From NCBI RefSeq assembly GCF_002174455.2, contig NZ_CP147246.1:1639501-1703500 (forward strand): a stretch of 64,000 nt of DNA, written 5' to 3'. The position numbers were made by a program, and so were the translations under genes. The notes beneath the pieces are model-generated. The model searched no databases. It saw only the letters and a list, made by a program, of their open reading frames with translations, and was not told where the DNA came from. Position 1 is the stretch's first letter, and the number at the start of each line of letters is the position of its first letter. The DNA comes from Enterococcus sp. 9D6_DIV0238. GTDB taxonomy: Bacteria > Bacillota > Bacilli > Lactobacillales > Enterococcaceae. This document shows positions 49,948 through 59,202 of the stretch, piece after piece.

Positions 49948-50811
49948 ATGGAATTATCCATCCTATTACCTGAAACATTCAAAGAACAGACCATCAGAGA
50001 ACTACTTGAACAAGAATGGCTAGTTCCTCGCAAAGTGCGCCATTTTCTACGTATCAGAAAAAATGTGTCGATCAATGACGAGCCGGCATTATTTCATTTT
50101 ACAGCCAAAGCAGGTGACAAGATCACGCTGAACTTCGAAGCAGATGACTATCCCATGCCAAAATTACGACTCGGCAATCCGGCTAACGTACATGTCCTTT
50201 TTGAAGATGAGCACCTGATTATTTTAAATAAGCCCGCCGGCATGAAAACTCATCCTAATCAGCCAGATGAACAAGAGACGCTTTTAAATCATTTAGCAGC
50301 TTATCTAGCGCCCAAAAATCAAGTGCCATATGTTGTTCATCGTTTAGATAAAGAAACCAGCGGGGCAATTCTCTTTGCAAAAAACCCATTTGTACTGCCT
50401 ATCTTAGGACGGCTACTGGAAAAAAAAGAGATTTACCGTCGCTATCAAGCAATCGTTTCTGGTGCTCTTAAAGAAACATCCTTCACTATTCGTAAAAAAA
50501 TTGGGCGAAATCGACACGATCGACGCAAACGAGTGATCGATGAACATAAAGGAGATGTAGCGATCACTCATGTAGAAGCTGTTTCCTACTCAAAAGAAAA
50601 AAATCAAACGTTGATTTATTGTGTGTTAGAAACCGGTCGAACACATCAAATCAGAGTTCATTTACAGAGTATTGGGCATCCTATCATTGGCGATCCACTC
50701 TATCATCCAAAGCCGAAAGGCCGCTTGATGCTTCATGCTTATGAGCTTCATCTTGTCCATCCGTTTAGTGGTGAAACAATAGTTGCTACAGCTGAACCTG
50801 GTATCGAGTAA
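49948..50811 (+). CDS. RluA-family pseudouridine synthase
   Basis: A 287-residue rRNA/tRNA-modifying enzyme. Catalytic motif VVHRLDKETSGAILFA near residue 130 (Asp in HRLD), preceded by the HVLFEDEHLIILNKPAGMKTH region near 85 and followed by LETGRTHQIRVHLQSIGHPIIGDPLY near 228. An S4-like N-terminal segment (about 1-65: LLEQEWLVPRKVRHFLR) is present. RluD-type target (23S rRNA helix 69) is plausible, but Firmicutes have several paralogues, so the site is not assigned. Weak AAAGGCGG site before ATG. Confidence 0.9.
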   Translation: MELSILLPETFKEQTIRELLEQEWLVPRKVRHFLRIRKNVSINDEPALFHFTAKAGDKITLNFEADDYPMPKLRLGNPANVHVLFEDEHLIILNKPAGMKTHPNQPDEQETLLNHLAAYLAPKNQVPYVVHRLDKETSGAILFAKNPFVLPILGRLLEKKEIYRRYQAIVSGALKETSFTIRKKIGRNRHDRRKRVIDEHKGDVAITHVEAVSYSKEKNQTLIYCVLETGRTHQIRVHLQSIGHPIIGDPLYHPKPKGRLMLHAYELHLVHPFSGETIVATAEPGIE

Positions 50812-50887
50812 TCTTTACTTAAACTTTACCTGCCCCCTTCTCTTCTTTGTGTTACACTAAAGGTTGCAAAAGGAGAGGGGTAGAAAT

Positions 50888-50974
50888 ATGAGCGATCTTT
50901 TATTTATTTTGGCAGCGGTCGTTGGTCTTGGCTTAGGTTATGTTTACAGGAAGAAAAAAGAGAACACAAAATAA
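50888..50974 (+). CDS. 28-residue single-TM small protein
   Basis: ATG at 50888 preceded by GGAGAGGGG gives a peptide beginning MSDLLFILAAVVGLGLGYVY and ending RKKKENTK: one membrane helix with a basic cytoplasmic tail. An extended -10 TGTTACACT lies near 50850, so the gene has its own promoter. It is followed closely by a T run and the terminator at 50999. No family recognised; the strong ribosome site and clean design argue for a real gene. Confidence 0.55.
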   Translation: MSDLLFILAAVVGLGLGYVYRKKKENTK

Positions 50975-50998
50975 TTTTTTTAACTACGTTTATTTAAA

Positions 50999-51037
50999 AA
51001 TAGTCGGAAAAAGAGGCTGCTCTTTTCCCGACTATTT
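50999..51037. terminator. Terminator shared with the phosphohexomutase gene
   Basis: AATAGTCGG-AAAAGAG-GCTG-CTCTTTT-CCCGACTATT: a long stem between the small membrane protein gene and the convergent mutase gene, with T-rich flanks. Confidence 0.85.
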
Positions 51038-51038
51038 A

Positions 51039-52559
51039 TTATTCTCCCAAAAACTGAGTAAGTTTTGTTAAATCCAATTCAGTATATTTTCCAAAGAATT
51101 CATTTAGTGTCTCTAGTACTTTTTGATTCTTGTCTTTTTCGTCATTTTCGACTTGAAGCACTAATAAAGGCTCGTGTAAACTCATTCGCAATAATAACCA
51201 GCCTGAGCCATAATCATCAAATACATTGACACGGATGCCTTCTTCATTTTCTGGGTCTATGGTCATTCCCGCATGACTAGTCACAAAAGACTCCAACTCT
51301 TGAATCACTTGATTCCCGTATCCTTTTACATCGTCTGCCATTATTTCAAAACGCAGCTCTTGTGTTTCAAGAGGCTGTTTTAATGATTCGATCAATTCAC
51401 CCAATGTTTCATTTTGAGTTTTTAATTTAGGCAAAAGCATCAAGATTTTGGCAATGACATAGGCACCATCATCAAGAAAATAATTTTCCTTGAACGCCGC
51501 ATGACCACTCGTCTCTATCGCCAATGGTGTTTCAATCCCTTTATTATTCAGTTCAATCATTTTATTGATCACATTTCGATAGCCTGAAATATAACGAACT
51601 TGCTTTCCACCCTTTGCTTCAATAAAATCTTTTAAATGACTAGAGGTAGGTGAATTAGTGACAATACTGCTTCCTGGGTATTCATCCAATACAATGGTTG
51701 CCAAAACAGCAATCAAATTATTTCGATTGATCACCTCACCAGTGGCATCTACTAACGCTGAACGATCGACATCTGTATCAAAAATCACGCCTAGGTCAGC
51801 TTTATTTTGAAGTACTGCTTGCTGAATACTTGCCATTGCTTCTTTATTATCAGGATTTGGGATGTGATTTGGAAACATGCCGTCCGGTTCTAGAAATTGT
51901 GAACCTGTCGTATCCGCTCCCAGCACTTGAAGTACTTTTTCCGCAAAGAAACCTCCTGCTCCATTTCCAGCATCTACAATGATACGAAAACCAGTCAATG
52001 GTTTCTCAGCCTCTGTTTTCATTCCCTTACGAATCTTCTCAGTTAAATCTGCAGAATAATCATCGATGATGTCCGCGCTCATCACATTTCCTTTTCCGGT
52101 CGTCTCTAAAGGGGCAGTGTGTGAAAGGATATACGCTATATCCGTTTTTTCGGCTCCACCTGATTTTGTAAACAACTTTAATCCATTGAAATAATAAGGT
52201 AGATGGCTTGCTGTAATCATGATAGAAGCATCGCAATCATACTGAGGAAATTGTGTCGTCATAAACATTGCTGGTGTCGTCGCTAAAACAAAGTCCAAAA
52301 CATCCACCTGCTGGTTTACAAAACTATCGATCAGTGCCTGCTTCAAGCTATCTGCTGAAATTCGACTATCATGGCCGATCCCGATTTTTAAATCTCCTGC
52401 TTGATGCTTTTCAGCTAATTGCTTCTCTTCACATAGCCATCGAACGATTCCAACAGCGATTTCCCCAACCTGTTCAGGTGTCAAATTCGCTTTCTTATCC
52501 TCATGATCGACAGCAATCCCTCTAATGTCCGAACCATTTTGTAACGCTTTCAATCCCAT
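51039..52559 (-). CDS. Phosphohexomutase (phosphomannomutase/phosphoglucomutase family)
   Basis: A 506-residue alpha-D-phosphohexomutase that moves phosphate between C1 and C6 of a hexose. The phosphoserine loop is MITASHLPYYFNGLKLF near residue 108 (Leu replaces the usual Asn of TASHNP), the metal-binding loop is GVIFDTDVDRSALVD near 265, the sugar-binding loop is IETSGHAAFKENYFLDDG near 345, and the C-terminal phosphate-binding region is about 450-475. Begins at ATG 52559 after GGGAG; a 9-codon extension has no SD. Sugar preference is open. Upstream of it is argR. Confidence 0.88.
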   Translation of the reverse strand: MGLKALQNGSDIRGIAVDHEDKKANLTPEQVGEIAVGIVRWLCEEKQLAEKHQAGDLKIGIGHDSRISADSLKQALIDSFVNQQVDVLDFVLATTPAMFMTTQFPQYDCDASIMITASHLPYYFNGLKLFTKSGGAEKTDIAYILSHTAPLETTGKGNVMSADIIDDYSADLTEKIRKGMKTEAEKPLTGFRIIVDAGNGAGGFFAEKVLQVLGADTTGSQFLEPDGMFPNHIPNPDNKEAMASIQQAVLQNKADLGVIFDTDVDRSALVDATGEVINRNNLIAVLATIVLDEYPGSSIVTNSPTSSHLKDFIEAKGGKQVRYISGYRNVINKMIELNNKGIETPLAIETSGHAAFKENYFLDDGAYVIAKILMLLPKLKTQNETLGELIESLKQPLETQELRFEIMADDVKGYGNQVIQELESFVTSHAGMTIDPENEEGIRVNVFDDYGSGWLLLRMSLHEPLLVLQVENDEKDKNQKVLETLNEFFGKYTELDLTKLTQFLGE

Positions 52560-52595
52560 GTAACCAAATCTCCCTTCATTTTTCATTGGTCAATA

Positions 52596-53051
52596 TTAAT
52601 TCATCATGCTTTCAAAACGTTCAACTACTGCTTTAGCATCTGCTTCTGAACGTGCAATAATAATAATCGTATCTACACCTGCGACTGTTCCTGCAATCTC
52701 ATCATACTTTACTTCGTCAAGAAAATTAGTGACAACATCCGCCGCGCCCATGTCCGTGTGAACAATGACCATAAACTGTACACGCTCCATACGGATCACA
52801 GAGTCTTTGACCGATTCCTTTAGTTTTTCTTCGCTACTGGATGGCTGGCTTTGAGAAAAAATCGCATATTTCACACGGCCATCTGAGCCATGCGTTTTTA
52901 CGATACTCATTTCACGAACATCTCTTGAAACGGTCGCCTGAGTTGCTTTAACTCCTGATTGTTCAAGAAGTGCGATCAACTCATCCTGAGTTTCTATTTC
53001 TTTTTCAGTGATCAATTGTTTGATCAAGCGTTGACGATCTGCTTTTTTCAT
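52596..53051 (-). CDS. argR: Arginine repressor family regulator
   Basis: A 151-residue ArgR/AhrC: winged-helix DNA-binding domain (ADRQRLIKQLITEKEIETQDEL, then GVKATQATVSRDVREM near residue 40) and C-terminal arginine-binding hexamerisation domain (GAADVVTNFLDEV, GTVAGVDTIIIIARSE near 120). The start at 53051 follows AGGAAG and fits the family; the 20 codons upstream do not. Controls arginine biosynthesis or deiminase genes, none of which are here. Enterococci have several paralogues. Confidence 0.93.
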   Translation of the reverse strand: MKKADRQRLIKQLITEKEIETQDELIALLEQSGVKATQATVSRDVREMSIVKTHGSDGRVKYAIFSQSQPSSSEEKLKESVKDSVIRMERVQFMVIVHTDMGAADVVTNFLDEVKYDEIAGTVAGVDTIIIIARSEADAKAVVERFESMMN

Positions 53052-53216
53052 GTTTACACTTCCTGTTTTTATTGTTTTCTTTATTATAGCGAAAGTCTGG
53101 AAAAAATGCATTTCTTTTTGGTAGAAAGTACTTTATTATGAGAAAAACGTAGATGAATCCTAAACAAACTTCAAGTGCTCGATGATACAAGAACTTGAAG
53201 TTTCGATTTTATTCAT

Positions 53217-54044
53217 TTAGTTTTCTTGCATTTCGATTCCTAACTCATTTTTTAGATAATCACCTAAATCCTGTTCCTCACCAGAAGCAGCATTTTTAAT
53301 TTTCCATGTTTTTCCGATCTGATTTGGAAGCGAACGAGTTCTTGAAATTGGTTGTTCGTCATCTTCTAGTAGCAAAGCCCCATATTGATAGCCTTCTAAA
53401 ACATATGCATCTCTTTCTTCATTATATGTTGCAAAAAATAAATATACTTCACCTGCTTGAAGTTCAATATCACCAGCTTCTCTGACTTCAACCCAATCGT
53501 GACTTTGAGTGATTGGCGGACGTCCAGCTTCAGTTCTTAAGCGGTTATGTTTGTCCACCTCTTCTTTTTCTGCATTTCTGAAACGATCTTTTTCTTTGAT
53601 AATACCACCTGATCTGATAAAAGATACTTGATCAAGTGTAGTGCCTTCGATTTGTTTCAATACTTCTAACCTTCCATAAGTGTCAGGTAAAATACTATTG
53701 CTATCTGTTTCAGGAATATTGGCATCAACTTCTGCTTTATCTATAGCGATGACATGCGCTAGAAATATATTATTGGTATTATCCTGAAGACTTTTTGGAT
53801 TAGTATTATCGTACATCAAAAATGATTCGACTGTTGATGATTGTACATTCGTACGATCAACGTTGTCGAGATAAGAGTAGTAGTCTTCTTTTTTGACCTC
53901 TGATACTTGCTCTTTAGTTGTTGATGTTGAATTACTTTTTTCTGTAGGTATTTCTTTGACTTTAGCGGTTTTAGAAGAAGTATTGCTACAACCGTTTAAG
54001 AAAATACTGACGCACAGAATAGTTATTATTGTTAGTTTTTTCAT
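53217..54044 (-). CDS. Putative lipoprotein of unknown function
   Basis: Begins MKKLTIITILCVSIFLNGCS with a lipobox (LNGC, Cys at about residue 19), then a Ser/Thr/Lys-rich linker and a soluble domain of about 220 residues (FLAHVIAIDKAEVD, EAGDIELQAGEVYLFFATYNEE near 190). The start (54044) overlaps the end region of the broken matrixin-like gene, so both are one unit. Family not recognised; beta-rich. The association with a secreted protease suggests an inhibitor, immunity or substrate-binding role, but this is a guess. Confidence 0.7.
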   Translation of the reverse strand: MKKLTIITILCVSIFLNGCSNTSSKTAKVKEIPTEKSNSTSTTKEQVSEVKKEDYYSYLDNVDRTNVQSSTVESFLMYDNTNPKSLQDNTNNIFLAHVIAIDKAEVDANIPETDSNSILPDTYGRLEVLKQIEGTTLDQVSFIRSGGIIKEKDRFRNAEKEEVDKHNRLRTEAGRPPITQSHDWVEVREAGDIELQAGEVYLFFATYNEERDAYVLEGYQYGALLLEDDEQPISRTRSLPNQIGKTWKIKNAASGEEQDLGDYLKNELGIEMQEN

Positions 54045-54049
54045 TCTTA

Positions 54050-54620
54050 TCACCATCCGTAAATATCTGTAATTTTATTGCTTGCATCTCTATCCACTTT
54101 ACGAGGACCACCTTCTACACTTGGATGCATGATACTCGTCTTATCATTTATATGAGCTAAACCTAAGGCATGGCCCATTTCATGTTTTGGAATTCGATCT
54201 CTCATATAACTATTATTTTTATAATGCATATTGAAACGAATGATTGCGTAGAAGTAGTTTCTATTTGGTGCATTTCCTCCAGTGGCAATCGCTCTATCAG
54301 TATTATCGTAAAACTCTACATATCCTCCAGTTTTGCTACCAGAACTTGTGTAACCGTGGGCGTCAATATTGGATAACCAATTATGATTTTGCTTAATACA
54401 TATAGATTGGATTTGCCCAACCAGTATACATCCAATTATGTTTAGCATTGTCAATGTGCCCCGCTACTCCGGATGCACTAGGGGCAATATAATACTTGAT
54501 GTTCCTAACACCTTGAGATAAAACTCCTTTAAATCTAGGTGGTTTTGCAGCTTCCGACTTTATAGTAAAACTAAGTAACAACAACAGACCAAACAACATA
54601 TAAAAAATTTTCTTTTTCAT
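54050..54620 (-). pseudogene. Frameshifted secreted matrixin-like zinc metalloprotease
   Basis: ATG at 54620 after GGAGGAG starts a signal peptide (MKKKIFYMLFGLLLLLSFTI, cleavage near SEA-AKPP) and a first part ending after WANPIYMY near 54393. The rest, NIDAHGYTSSGSKTGG to the stop at 54050, lies in another frame that overlaps the first by about 60 bases. The second part carries a complete zinc motif HEMGHALGLAH and the met-turn-like IMHPS. One single-base indel near 54390-54400 accounts for the split. Restored length is about 190 residues, normal for a small matrixin. Confidence 0.75.
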
Positions 54621-55019
54621 TTCGCTCCTCCATATTAAATTATAAAAATAACCAACAAACCCGAACAACAAAAAATTATCTTCAAAAAGTACAAATAAAA
54701 TAATAACATTAAATATTTATGCTTTAAAGTTTTCTAAAATAACCTTAAAGAAATAAATAATTACAATGTGGATTTTATGTAGTTTTTGATACATAAAAAC
54801 TGAACAAACTCATTTAATCCTTAAGTAAATTGACATTCGTTCGCGGTGCTAGACAAAAAAAGGCCACTATCTTACCTACTAAAGTAAGATAGTGGCGATA
54901 TAATACACTTTCGAGCTTTTTTTGTAATTGTACTTACAGGTGATTACTTTCTCATTTCTTATACCTTATAAAGTAAGCAAAAGACAACTGATAATCGTCG
55001 TCTTTTCTCCTGCTATCCT
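54621..55019. other. Non-coding spacer with decayed hairpin repeat and terminator
   Basis: At 54796-54848, AAAACTGAACAAACTCATTTAATCCT and TAAATTGACATTCG match the left half of the C1-type long-hairpin repeat (AAAAGCGGAACAAATCGCTTAATCCT ... AATTGACATT), a truncated copy. At about 54866-54904, a perfect 12-base-pair stem CCACTATCTTAC/GTAAGATAGTGG followed by Ts on the minus strand is the probable terminator of the ABC importer. The rest is A+T-rich without recognisable signals. Confidence 0.6.
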
Positions 55020-56537
55020 TTATTCTTCCAACAGCTTATGCTTCACTAAATAATCATGAGCCACCGCCGCCGGATCTTTTTGTTCCACATTGACTTGATA
55101 ATTCATATCACTCATTTCTTCTTCAGTGATTTTTCCTACTAGAGGTTCTAATAAGTCTTTCAGTTCCGGATATTTTTTCAGTGTTTCTGCTTTCAATAAT
55201 GGTGCGCCCTGATACGGTGGGAATAGTTGCTTATTGTCTTTCAGAATAACAAGATCATATTGTTTAAGCTCACTATCTGTAGAATAAGCATCTACAACAT
55301 TCACATCACCGTTATTGATTGCCTGGTAGCGTAAAGACGGTTCCATTGATTTGACCTCTACATTGAGTCCATATAATTTTTGTAAGCCTCTGTAGCCATC
55401 ATCACGATCGATAAATTCAAGCGTAAATCCAGCTTTTAGCTGACCTTCGACCTTTTTCAAATCTTCGATGGTTTTCAGTCCGTTTTCTTCTGCAAAGGAA
55501 CGTTTGACTGCTACTGCATAGGTATTTTGATAACGCATCGGCTCTAAATAATCCATATTTTCCTGCTGCTTGATTTGGTCACGCGCATATTCGTAAACTT
55601 TCCGCGGATCGTTAGATGTGTTCTTATTATCTTTTAGGAATGTTTCAAGAACTGTCCCTGTAAATTCTGGATAAACATCGATTTCACCTGATTTTAAAGC
55701 ATTAAATAAGAAGCTGGTTTTTCCAAAATTTGTTTTTAAATTTACATGGATGTCACTGTTGTTTTCAATCAATTCCTTATACATATTGATAATGATATCT
55801 GGTTCAGCACCTAATTTTCCCGCAATCGTGATTTCTTTTTGCTCTGCTTCTTGATGTGTATAAACAAATGACCCAATCAATAATGCTAGTAATACCATAA
55901 AGGCTGTAACGATTCGTTTGACTGTCGCTTTTTCCAATAGATGGATCCCGTAATTAAACAGCACAGCCAGTACAGCAGAGGAAATTGCACCAATCAAAAT
56001 CAAATAGACATTATTTCGATCGATCCCAAGCAGGATAAATGAACCTAATCCGCCTGCACCGATCAAAGCAGCTAAGGTTGCCGTACCGATGATCATCACC
56101 GTTGCCGTACGAATACCAGAAATAATATATGGCAACGCTAATTGTAACTCAAATTTGATCAGCTTTTCTCTTTTGGACATTCCAAAAGCTTCAGCTGCCT
56201 CTTCTAATGAGGGGTCGATTTCCGTCAGTCCAGTATACGTATTTTGCAAGATCGGAAATAACGCATAAATCACTAACGCTACAACTGCCGGTGGTGTCCC
56301 GATTCCGATGATCGGTATCAGTAAACCTAATAAAGCTAATGAAGGGATCGTTTGAAAAATCCCTGTGATTTGCAATACTGCTTCTGCTGCTTTTTTATAA
56401 TTTGTAAGTAAAATCGCCAGTGGAATCGCCAAAAGAATCGCAATCAGCAAAGATAACAATGATAATTGGATATGCTCAACCACTGCCTGAATAAACTCTT
56501 CTTTTCGTGCAGCTAATGTTTCTATCAGTTTCCCCAT
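55020..56537 (-). CDS. ABC importer permease fused to substrate-binding domain (EgtU/BilE/OpuC type)
   Basis: A 505-residue fusion: MetI-like permease with about five or six helices (about 1-215, with the EAA motif [25 protein letters not shown] near 110), one further helix (about 215-235), then an extracytoplasmic OpuAC/ProX-type binding domain ([45 protein letters not shown]). In pneumococcus EgtU, an ergothioneine transporter, and in Listeria BilE, the same fusion pairs with a single ATPase. Glycine betaine or choline uptake is the older alternative. Start at ATG 56537, eight bases after AAGGTGA. Confidence 0.9.
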   Translation of the reverse strand: MGKLIETLAARKEEFIQAVVEHIQLSLLSLLIAILLAIPLAILLTNYKKAAEAVLQITGIFQTIPSLALLGLLIPIIGIGTPPAVVALVIYALFPILQNTYTGLTEIDPSLEEAAEAFGMSKREKLIKFELQLALPYIISGIRTATVMIIGTATLAALIGAGGLGSFILLGIDRNNVYLILIGAISSAVLAVLFNYGIHLLEKATVKRIVTAFMVLLALLIGSFVYTHQEAEQKEITIAGKLGAEPDIIINMYKELIENNSDIHVNLKTNFGKTSFLFNALKSGEIDVYPEFTGTVLETFLKDNKNTSNDPRKVYEYARDQIKQQENMDYLEPMRYQNTYAVAVKRSFAEENGLKTIEDLKKVEGQLKAGFTLEFIDRDDGYRGLQKLYGLNVEVKSMEPSLRYQAINNGDVNVVDAYSTDSELKQYDLVILKDNKQLFPPYQGAPLLKAETLKKYPELKDLLEPLVGKITEEEMSDMNYQVNVEQKDPAAVAHDYLVKHKLLEE

Positions 56538-56538
56538 A

Positions 56539-57492
56539 TTATTGATCACCTTTTTCCATCTTCGTCTCTAAGAATCTTAGGATTGCCCGATCTGTGATTT
56601 CTCCATGAACTATTTCTTCTTCGACCAATGTGACACGCTTTCCTTCTATAAGCGCACGAATGATCACTGGTAATGTCGTATCCAGTGCTACGTTCACTTC
56701 TCCTGTTATTTTAGCAGGAGCTAATGAATCTATTTTTAGTAAATCTTCTGCACAATAATTTTCCAAGTTCGAATGATCTTGTTGGAAAAACTGCGCTACG
56801 AACTCATTAGCCGGATGGCTGCGGATTTCTTCTGGAGTATCCGTCTGTATGATTCTTCCCTCTTTCATCACACAAATTCGATCGCCCAATAGTAATGCTT
56901 CGTTCATATCATGCGTGACGAATACGACTGTACTCGCCATTTCTTTATGCAAATCTTTGATCAATAATTGCAGCTGACCTCTTGAAATCGGATCTAATGC
57001 ACTAAATGGTTCATCCATCAAAATGATATCCGGTTTTGCTGCGATCGCTCTTAAAATACCGATACGCTGCTGTTCACCACCTGATAATTCTGCCGGTTTA
57101 CGATGTAAATACTCCTCTGGCGGTAAATTGACTTTTCGTAATAGCTCCTCCGTTCTTTCTCTTCGCTGCGTTTTGTTCCAGCGTTTCATTTCTGGAATCA
57201 ATTCGATATTTTCAGCCACAGTCAGATTAGGAAAGAGAGCAATTTGTTGAAGAACATAACCGATCGTTAGTCGAAGCTCTTTTAAGTCATATTCAATCAA
57301 ACGTTGATCATTAAAATAGATATCCCCATATGTCGGCTCGATCAATCGATTGATCATTTTCAGTGTTGTCGTTTTTCCACTGCCGCTGGGTCCGACCAAT
57401 ACAAAAAACTCACCATCTTCGATCGCTATATCAAAATCTTCTAAAACTGCCTGATCATTATATTTTTTGGAAACCTGTTGAAACCGAATCAT
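56539..57492 (-). CDS. ABC importer ATP-binding protein (EgtV/OpuCA type)
   Basis: A 317-residue ATPase: Walker [15 protein letters not shown] near residue 35, Q-loop [14 protein letters not shown] near 80, signature [12 protein letters not shown] near 140, Walker [15 protein letters not shown] near 160, H-loop [11 protein letters not shown], and a C-terminal CBS-like tail (about 255-310: [16 protein letters not shown]) which in OpuCA-type proteins senses ionic strength. Only one CBS-like unit is recognisable. It precedes the permease-binding fusion, one base apart, and both form the complete importer. Confidence 0.92.
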   Translation of the reverse strand: MIRFQQVSKKYNDQAVLEDFDIAIEDGEFFVLVGPSGSGKTTTLKMINRLIEPTYGDIYFNDQRLIEYDLKELRLTIGYVLQQIALFPNLTVAENIELIPEMKRWNKTQRRERTEELLRKVNLPPEEYLHRKPAELSGGEQQRIGILRAIAAKPDIILMDEPFSALDPISRGQLQLLIKDLHKEMASTVVFVTHDMNEALLLGDRICVMKEGRIIQTDTPEEIRSHPANEFVAQFFQQDHSNLENYCAEDLLKIDSLAPAKITGEVNVALDTTLPVIIRALIEGKRVTLVEEEIVHGEITDRAILRFLETKMEKGDQ

Positions 57493-57587
57493 GTATTCAC
57501 CTCATTTTTATTTAAAGCTGGGAAGATATGTTATTAAGTATACTGGAAATTGTCATTTGTTTCTAACGACTTGTTTTCATTATACAA

Positions 57588-57620
57588 AAATAAACCTGAC
57601 AACTGTCTGTCAGGTTTATT
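57588..57620. terminator. Terminator after pepV
   Basis: AAATAAACCTGACA-ACTG-TCTGTCAGGTTTATT, a strong stem just after the pepV stop (57637) on the minus strand. Confidence 0.88.
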
Positions 57621-57636
57621 GAGATGATCTTTATTT

Positions 57637-59052
57637 TTATTTCGCTAAACGATAAATCGCATCCGCATAAATAGCTGTTGCACGGAATAAATCATCCAAT
57701 GCCATAAATTCATTCGCTTGATGCATTGTATCTGTATAGCCTGGGAACATTGCGCCATACGCTACGCCACGTTTTAATAAACGTCCGTAAGTTCCGCCAC
57801 CAATGATTTGTTCGTGACCTTTTTGTCCAGTGTGATCTTCATACACTTGCAGTAATGTTTCTACCAATGGATCATCTGCTGGTACATAATGCGGTTCTTG
57901 ATTGCGACCGCCTTGAACGATCTCTGCACCGATCTTACCAGCCGTTGCTTTAGCACCTGCTTCTAATTGTTCTGCCGATGTTCCTTTAGGGTAGCGGAAG
58001 TTCAAGCTCATAAAATTACCTTCTTCTTGCCCTTTCTCGAATACAAACAGACCCGCATTCATTGTTAGTTTGCCCATTTTAGCATCTTCAAAAGCTACGC
58101 CTAATTTTTCACCGTAGAAATCTTCATGCACTAATGTTGCAGCCACTTCGATAAATTCTTTTGCCGCGCCGCCAAAGCTATAGCTATTTAGGAAAACAGC
58201 CAAGAATGTCGCTGCATTGATCCCTGATTGCGGGCTAGCACCGTGAGCCCCTTTTCCGACAACTTTGATCGTAACAGTTGTTCCATTTGCCTCCAAAGTA
58301 CCAGAAATTGGTTCTTCACCGACAAATACACTAAATGCACCTTGCATTTTTTCAGCAGCTTCTTCAGAAGGGACAGTGACCACCGCTGTTGCTGTACCAG
58401 GAACCATATTTTCACGTAAACCAGCATTGAAGCTCTCTAAGCCATATTCACCTTCACTTGAACCGCTGAAGCGTGCATATAATGAAACATTCCCCTTCTC
58501 CCCATTGATGATCGGGAATTCAGCATCTGGAGAAAAACCAAAATCAGGTGTTTCTTCATGTTTGAAGTAATACTCCATATCGCCCCAGCCGCTCTCTTCG
58601 TCACTGCCGACTACAAAACGAACTTTCTTAGATAATGGTACACCTAGATCTTTGATGATTTTCAATGCATAATAAGCAGCCATACTTGGTCCTTTATCAT
58701 CGCTTGAGCCGCGGGCGAAAATTTTCCCGTCTTTGATCACTGGTTCATATGGATCAGTGTCCCAGCCATCACCTGCAGGAACTACGTCCATATGGCCGAA
58801 GATACCTAATGTTTCATCACCTTCACCATATTCGATATGTCCTGCATAGTTATCCACATTCTTTACGACAAAGCCATCACGTTCACCGTAAGAAAGCATA
58901 TGTTTCAAACCAGCCACAGGTCCTGGGCCAAAAGGCGCTTCTGGTGTTGCTTTTGCATCATCACGCTCACTATTGATGCGTAATAAATTCTGTAAATCTT
59001 CTAATAGTGCCTCTTTGCGGGCATCTACTTCTTTTTGCCAATCAATTGTCAT
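57637..59052 (-). CDS. pepV: Dipeptidase PepV (M20 family)
   Basis: A 471-residue zinc dipeptidase that completes peptide degradation. M20 ligands are visible in GIFGHMDVVPAGDGWD near residue 85 (His, then Asp), ARGSSDDKGPSMAAYYALK near 115 (bridging Asp), RFVVGSDEESGWGDMEY near 148 (catalytic and ligand Glu), SPDAEFPIINGEKG near 173, and GGGTYGR...YTDTMHQANEF at the C-terminus (His). The length fits PepV rather than a tripeptidase. ATG at 59052; single gene with its own terminator. Confidence 0.95.
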   Translation of the reverse strand: MTIDWQKEVDARKEALLEDLQNLLRINSERDDAKATPEAPFGPGPVAGLKHMLSYGERDGFVVKNVDNYAGHIEYGEGDETLGIFGHMDVVPAGDGWDTDPYEPVIKDGKIFARGSSDDKGPSMAAYYALKIIKDLGVPLSKKVRFVVGSDEESGWGDMEYYFKHEETPDFGFSPDAEFPIINGEKGNVSLYARFSGSSEGEYGLESFNAGLRENMVPGTATAVVTVPSEEAAEKMQGAFSVFVGEEPISGTLEANGTTVTIKVVGKGAHGASPQSGINAATFLAVFLNSYSFGGAAKEFIEVAATLVHEDFYGEKLGVAFEDAKMGKLTMNAGLFVFEKGQEEGNFMSLNFRYPKGTSAEQLEAGAKATAGKIGAEIVQGGRNQEPHYVPADDPLVETLLQVYEDHTGQKGHEQIIGGGTYGRLLKRGVAYGAMFPGYTDTMHQANEFMALDDLFRATAIYADAIYRLAK

Positions 59053-59202
59053 TTTTTAGTCACTCCAATTCATTATTCTACCTTCTCATCATACCACTAA
59101 CTCGGCTAAAAGAAAAAGGCGGGACAAGTTTTTTCTGTAATATTTTGCCCTTCGTCTTAAACAGCTTTATACTAATAGTAAGAGTGAAAGGAGTGCCTTC
59201 AA

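Noticed and set aside
54393..54671. An independent 92-codon secreted protein gene
   Set aside because: Its sequence continues logically in the overlapping downstream frame that has the protease motif, and the true start is at 54620.
55020..56549. Overlap of 11 bases between the importer ATPase and permease genes
   Set aside because: Depends on a GTG start; ATG 56537 has a proper AAGGTGA site, so the genes are adjacent without overlap.
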